Below are positions 6,514 through 10,198 of a stretch of 10,198 nt of DNA, piece by piece. The DNA lies in assembly GCA_031264645.1 (NCBI GenBank), contig JAISDR010000057.1, positions 1 through 10,198 of the forward strand, in the 5' to 3' direction. Each line of letters opens with the position of its first letter. Positions within the stretch are counted from its first letter, which is position 1. Source of the stretch: Prevotellaceae bacterium. Lineage in GTDB: Bacteria > Bacteroidota > Bacteroidia > Bacteroidales > UBA932. The position numbers and the translations under genes are program-made. The notes below the pieces were generated by a model. That model was given only the letters and a program-made list of their open reading frames with translations. It did not search any database and was not told the DNA's origin.

Positions 6514-6555
6514 AGAAACGAAACAGTAATTAAAAAAATAATAGTAAAGTAGTTT

Positions 6556-8298
6556 ATGAGAAATGTATTAAGAATGAAAAAGTATTTAGTCTGTCTGGTT
6601 TTAATAACCGGAACAGTTATGACAGGCACGAGTCAGCAGACGCAAAATCCTAAAGACGAGGCGCCTCTTGCTCCAAAGGAGTACCGCCGTCCGGAAGGAT
6701 ATGATCCCGTACCGCACCGGTACAAGTATTCCCTTCAGGACATGAAGGAAAAGTTTTCGGAACAGACCATGTCGCTTGCCGACAGGGAGTATCAGAGGAT
6801 GATGGACGTCATCGAACAGGGAAAATGGAAGCCCACCGGCGAATCCCTTGACGAGCACGTTTCGCCCGAATGGTTCAAGGACATCAAGTTCGGGATGTTT
6901 ATCGACTGGGGACTGTGGTCGCTGGGCGCATACGCCACCAAAATGGAACACGAAGCCATGTATCCCGACTGGTACGAATACCGCATGGTCGATGACGACC
7001 GTCCCTACAAGAGCAATCATATCAGCATGATACCCTATCATCACAAGAACTGGGGCGAAGACTTCGAGCGGGGCGATCTGATTCCGCTGTTCACAGGCAA
7101 GAACTATCATCCTGACAAGCTGGTCGATCTGGCGATAGAATCGGGAATGAAGTACATTATCCCCTTCTGCAAGCACATGTCGGGCTTTTGCATCTGGCCG
7201 TCTTCGTACACGCACATGGACGTGGGCGACCGTCTCAATACGGACTATATCAAGCCTCTGGTGGACAGATGCAGGAAAAAGGGACTGAAGTTCGGATTTT
7301 ACTACGGTACGCAGGAATGGGAATATCCCGTTATCGGCGACAGCGGCGAACTGCTGTGCCGCACGTGGTTCCGCGGGAATACCACCACCGGAAAGTATGA
7401 AGCCTCGGAACTGACAGGCTCGTCAAAGAAAACCGTGTCCATACGCGACTGGGAAAACGTCATACCCGGAAAAATCCCTGTAAAGAATTTCCTTAAACAG
7501 TATCTCATACCCCAGGCGATAGAGTTCATCGACCGTTACGACCCCGACATCGTATGGTACGACGGCGAATGGACTGATCCTGTAGAAAAGCTTGGCAGCT
7601 ACGAAATTGCGGCCTATTTCTACAATCATGCCGAGGGACGGAAGGAAGTGGCGGTAAACGACCGTTACGGACAGGTTGATCACAGGGGACTGCGCAAAAA
7701 ACGCGGCGACATCTACACCAGCGAATACGGGTACTCGAAAAACGGCATCGTTGTCCAGAAGCCCTGGATGGAACATGCCTGGGAGGAGAACCGCAGTATC
7801 AGCCAGTCGTTTGGCTTCAACTGGCAGGACACCGAAGCGAATGTGATTTCGTCGAAAGAGCTTGTCGATATGTTTGTCAATATCGTGGCGGCAGGCGGCA
7901 ATCTTCTTCTCATAATGAGTCCCGACGGCAGCGGCGCCCTTCCCGCCGTTCAGGAAAACCGGCTGAAGGAAATCGGCAAATGGCTGAAAGTAAACGGCGA
8001 CGGGATTTACTATACCCGTCCCTATTCGGTGATTTCCGAAGAAAAAGTGCGCTTTACCCGCAGCAAGGACAACAAAACGGTGTATGCCATATCGCTCGAA
8101 TGGCCGGGCAGGCAGCTGGCGCTGAAATCGGTCAAGCCGGCGGACAATTCCAAAGTCTATATGCTGGGGTACAAAAAACCTCTGGAATGGACTCACAGCG
8201 ACGGAGTAACCACTGTCATCCTTCCCGAAAAACTGCAGGATGAAGCAAAACGTCCCTGCAACTACGCATATACATTTAAATTAAAAATAAAGGATTAG
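6556..8298 (+). CDS. GH29 alpha-L-fucosidase-like glycosidase with altered pocket residues
   Basis: 580 residues from ATG 6556. ATG 6574 (MKKYLVCLVLITGTV) places the signal peptide at the very start and is equally plausible. Export is likely, with cleavage near GTS-QQ. The GH29 domain runs from about residue 100: EWFKDIKFGMFIDWGLWS (the family's KFGMFIHWG strand), YPDWYEYR (136-143), then KYIIPFCKHMSGFCIWPS (the KHHDGF strand), RCRKKGLKFGFYYG, and DIVWYDGEW with Asp336 as expected nucleophile; GDIYTSEYGYS puts Glu390 at the usual acid/base position. The catalytic pair is retained, but positions that normally contact fucose differ: Asp117 for His, Met208 for the second His of KHHDGF, Asp138 for Glu. 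A C-terminal beta domain follows. GH29 retaining enzymes remove alpha-L-fucose; with these changes another deoxy-sugar or linkage is possible. The next gene follows after 2 nt. Confidence 0.88.
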   Translation: MRNVLRMKKYLVCLVLITGTVMTGTSQQTQNPKDEAPLAPKEYRRPEGYDPVPHRYKYSLQDMKEKFSEQTMSLADREYQRMMDVIEQGKWKPTGESLDEHVSPEWFKDIKFGMFIDWGLWSLGAYATKMEHEAMYPDWYEYRMVDDDRPYKSNHISMIPYHHKNWGEDFERGDLIPLFTGKNYHPDKLVDLAIESGMKYIIPFCKHMSGFCIWPSSYTHMDVGDRLNTDYIKPLVDRCRKKGLKFGFYYGTQEWEYPVIGDSGELLCRTWFRGNTTTGKYEASELTGSSKKTVSIRDWENVIPGKIPVKNFLKQYLIPQAIEFIDRYDPDIVWYDGEWTDPVEKLGSYEIAAYFYNHAEGRKEVAVNDRYGQVDHRGLRKKRGDIYTSEYGYSKNGIVVQKPWMEHAWEENRSISQSFGFNWQDTEANVISSKELVDMFVNIVAAGGNLLLIMSPDGSGALPAVQENRLKEIGKWLKVNGDGIYYTRPYSVISEEKVRFTRSKDNKTVYAISLEWPGRQLALKSVKPADNSKVYMLGYKKPLEWTHSDGVTTVILPEKLQDEAKRPCNYAYTFKLKIKD

Positions 8299-8300
8299 AA

Positions 8301-10198
8301 ATGAAAAAAGTAATCAGCTTAATCATGCTGTCCTGCACCGTCCTGTTCGCGGCTGTGCAGACGAACGGGCAAACTCCCGTGGAAAGATACACCAAAATGC
8401 AGAACGAACTGGCTTCCGGCTGGAATACCTGGGATACGCGCAGCGTGCTTACCCACGTTTTCCTCCCTTACGGATCGGCTATCGACCTGAATCTCACCAG
8501 CGCATACGGCAGTCGCGCCAACGTGTTCCGTATCGGCGACAGGAATCCCGACGCTCCGGTAATGCATCCGGGGCCGCACTCGTACGACGGCGCCTATACC
8601 GACATTTCCCTTGAATGGAAAGGTATGAAACTGCGCGTGCAGAGCGCTGCCGAAGGCTTGAAGAACGTGATTCTTGTAACCCCGCTCGAAGGAAACGCCA
8701 AGGACGGACGCGTGATTGTTGCGCCGAAAGTGCTGTGGTTCCGTCTCAACAGTTTTCAAGTAACTGACAATACTGTTACGATTAACTCGAAAGGCTCGGG
8801 AATCACACTGAATGTAACGGTCAACGGCGACTATATCGAAACAAGGAACGACGAGATATTCATGTCGGCCAACAGTCCCGTGATTATATGCTGCGGCGAA
8901 AACATGAGTCTGCCCGAAGCCGAAAAGTTTATCAAATCCCATGCCGACGCTCTTGTCGAGACAAACAAAAAGACATTCGGCGAATATTACGAGGTTTACA
9001 ATGCCATGCAGAATGTGCTGTCGTGGGACAATATCTACGACCCCACGATCCGCCGGGTGATTACTCCGGTGAGCCGTATCTGGAATGTCGGCTGGAGTTC
9101 AAATCCCTCGATGGGAGGCTTCGTGCTGTTCTGCTGGGACACGTACTTTGCTTCGATGATGCTCGCAACGGGCAGCAAAGAACTCGCTTACGCCAATGCC
9201 GTGGAAATTACCGAAGCGGTTACGGAAAAGGGATTTGTCCCGAACTTCTATGCCGTGAACAACTACAAGACGCGCGACCGTTCGCAGCCTCCTGTCGGCT
9301 CGCTGGCGGTGTGGAACATTTATCGAAAGTACGGGGAAAAATGGTTTCTCGAACTTGTGTACGACAAGCTGCTGACGTGGAACCGCTGGTGGGACAAAAA
9401 CCGCAATACCGACGGACTGCTCTGCTGGGGAAGCAACCCCTTCGAAAAGGTAACATACCGATACTGGGAAACGACGGGTATCAACGGAACTTTCGGCGGA
9501 TCCCTCGAATCGGGACTGGATAATTCGCACATGTACGACAGCGTGCCTTTCGACAAGGAAAGACACATGCAGCGACTGAACGACGCCGGACTGTCGGGTC
9601 TGTATGTGATGGACTGCGACCTGCTGGCAAAGATCGCCGCCGAACTCGGCAAGACCAAAGACGTGAAGGAACTGCGCGCTCGCGGAAATCTCTACCGCAA
9701 GAACCTGTCCAAACTGTGGGACGAAAAACGCGGACTGTATTATAACCGCCGTACTGATACGGGAATATTCAGTCAGCGAATATCTCCGACCAACTTCTAT
9801 CCCCTGCTGGCTAACGCTCCGACTCAGGAACAGGCAAAACGCATGGTGGACGAGCATTTGCTTAATCCGGAAGAGTTCTGGGGCGAATGGGTGATCCCCT
9901 CCACTCCGCGCAACGACCCCGCTTACAAGCATAATACTTACTGGCGCGGACGTATCTGGGCGCCTCTGAATTTCCTTGTGTATATGGGTCTGCGTAACTA
10001 CGACCTGCCCGAAGCAAGAAAGGCGCTCTCGGAAAAATCGAAAAACCTGCTGCTGAAAGGCTGGCTGAAAGATGGATATGTGTTCGAGAATTATAATGCC
10101 GATTCCGGCGTCGGCGACGATGTGGGTAACAGCGACAAGTTCTACCACTGGGGCGCGCTGCTGGGTTTTATTACTCTGATCGAGGAAGGTTATTTTAC
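8301..10198 (+). CDS. GH63/trehalase-like (alpha/alpha)6 glycosidase, 3' end missing
   Basis: The frame opens at ATG 8301, 2 nt after the GH29 stop with AAAGGA as a good ribosome binding site, and remains open to the right edge (632 full codons; stop outside). MKKVISLIMLSCTVLFAAVQTNGQ is a signal peptide. Residues about 30-240 form a beta-rich N-domain; from about 245 the helical barrel begins, with CWDTYFASMMLATG (Trp279-Asp-Thr), DRSQPPVGSLAVW (from about 326), LLTWNRWWDKNR, ESGLDNSHMYDS with Asp407 as probable general acid, GLYVMDCDLLAKIA, and YWRGRIWAPLNFLVY. Glu596 (VFENYN) and FYHWGALLG close to the edge match the last catalytic region, making Glu596 the candidate base. Known GH63 enzymes such as E. 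coli YgjK act on alpha-glucosides by inversion. Its coupling to the GH29 gene suggests successive action on one glycan. Only the final residues appear missing. Exact substrate is unknown. Confidence 0.85.
   Translation, partial: MKKVISLIMLSCTVLFAAVQTNGQTPVERYTKMQNELASGWNTWDTRSVLTHVFLPYGSAIDLNLTSAYGSRANVFRIGDRNPDAPVMHPGPHSYDGAYTDISLEWKGMKLRVQSAAEGLKNVILVTPLEGNAKDGRVIVAPKVLWFRLNSFQVTDNTVTINSKGSGITLNVTVNGDYIETRNDEIFMSANSPVIICCGENMSLPEAEKFIKSHADALVETNKKTFGEYYEVYNAMQNVLSWDNIYDPTIRRVITPVSRIWNVGWSSNPSMGGFVLFCWDTYFASMMLATGSKELAYANAVEITEAVTEKGFVPNFYAVNNYKTRDRSQPPVGSLAVWNIYRKYGEKWFLELVYDKLLTWNRWWDKNRNTDGLLCWGSNPFEKVTYRYWETTGINGTFGGSLESGLDNSHMYDSVPFDKERHMQRLNDAGLSGLYVMDCDLLAKIAAELGKTKDVKELRARGNLYRKNLSKLWDEKRGLYYNRRTDTGIFSQRISPTNFYPLLANAPTQEQAKRMVDEHLLNPEEFWGEWVIPSTPRNDPAYKHNTYWRGRIWAPLNFLVYMGLRNYDLPEARKALSEKSKNLLLKGWLKDGYVFENYNADSGVGDDVGNSDKFYHWGALLGFITLIEEGYF

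Larger units (their letters stand above)
5840..6555. other. 716-bp repeat-rich intergenic region without a convincing gene
   Basis: From left to right: 5840-5896 unremarkable; 5897-6188 a large imperfect inverted repeat with an internal 66-bp direct repeat; 6189-6203 a short spacer; 6204-6513 a 42-bp tandem array; 6514-6555 an A/T-rich run up to the GH29 start. Open frames exist here on both strands, but they consist of translated repeats and lack any non-repetitive domain. I see no tRNA, rRNA or clear intrinsic terminator. Being far longer than the other gaps (2 to about 70 nt), it probably separates two transcription units or carries a structured leader for the downstream genes. Confidence 0.7.

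Noticed and set aside
5853..6533. A 226-residue open frame across the intergenic region
   Set aside because: It is almost entirely translated inverted repeat and 42-bp array, changes character at each repeat boundary, has no non-repetitive domain, and competing frames are equally open on both strands.
7423..8196. Minus-strand open frame inside the GH29 gene
   Set aside because: It lies opposite the well-supported GH29 catalytic region and has no recognisable motif.
8888..9523. A 211-codon + strand open frame
   Set aside because: It is out of frame within the GH63-like gene and contains no family motif; the real frame runs from 8301 to the window edge.
9099..10148. A 349-codon minus-strand open frame opposite the GH63-like gene
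   Set aside because: The + strand frame from 8301 has signal peptide, ribosome binding site and family motifs throughout; the minus frame has none.

Overview
The window looks like part of a glycan-degradation locus from a member of the Bacteroidota, most likely order Bacteroidales. Grounds: a run of same-strand secreted glycan-active enzymes, a 6-bladed beta-propeller lipoprotein, an Rpn/PD-(D/E)XK gene of the kind common in Bacteroidales, weak Shine-Dalgarno sequences, and a promoter candidate matching the Bacteroides TTTG / TAnnTTTG pattern. I cannot name genus or species. No SusC/SusD pair, sulfatase, sensor or sigma/anti-sigma gene is in the window, so the substrate cannot be fixed.

Layout, all genes on the + strand. 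1-162: 3' end of an unidentified protein. 173-2128: secreted heparinase II/III-family protein (putative polysaccharide lyase). 2198-3250: Rpn-family PD-(D/E)XK nuclease with an 11-residue repeat tail, possibly with its own promoter (2138-2165). 3247-3339: a 30-codon chimeric remnant joining an Rpn-like start to a duplicate of the heparinase gene's last codons. 3356-4555: beta-propeller lipoprotein. 4589-5839: GH99-like (WbsX-type) lipoprotein enzyme. 5840-6555: about 716 bp with no convincing gene but very rich in repeats. 6556-8298: GH29 alpha-L-fucosidase-like enzyme with altered pocket residues. 8301 to the right edge: GH63/trehalase-like (alpha/alpha)6 glycosidase, 2 bp after the GH29 stop and cut by the window end.

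How the genes may work together (inference): the exported enzymes would attack one complex, probably acidic and branched glycan: a lyase on a uronic-acid-containing chain, a GH29-type enzyme and a GH99-like enzyme on branches or internal linkages, and a GH63-like exo-glucosidase-type enzyme on released pieces. The Rpn gene has no evident role in this pathway and looks like an insertion; together with the beta-propeller gene it is visibly more AT-rich than the enzyme genes around it.

The most unusual parts are non-coding. (1) A 292-bp imperfect inverted repeat (5897-6188) with a perfect 30-nt core and an extra direct copy of one arm. (2) Immediately after it, a seven-unit 42-bp tandem array (6204-6513) in which a constant segment of about 22 nt alternates with a 20-nt palindrome occurring in two different sequence versions. 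(3) The footprint at 3247-3339, which records a rearrangement between the Rpn gene and the heparinase gene.
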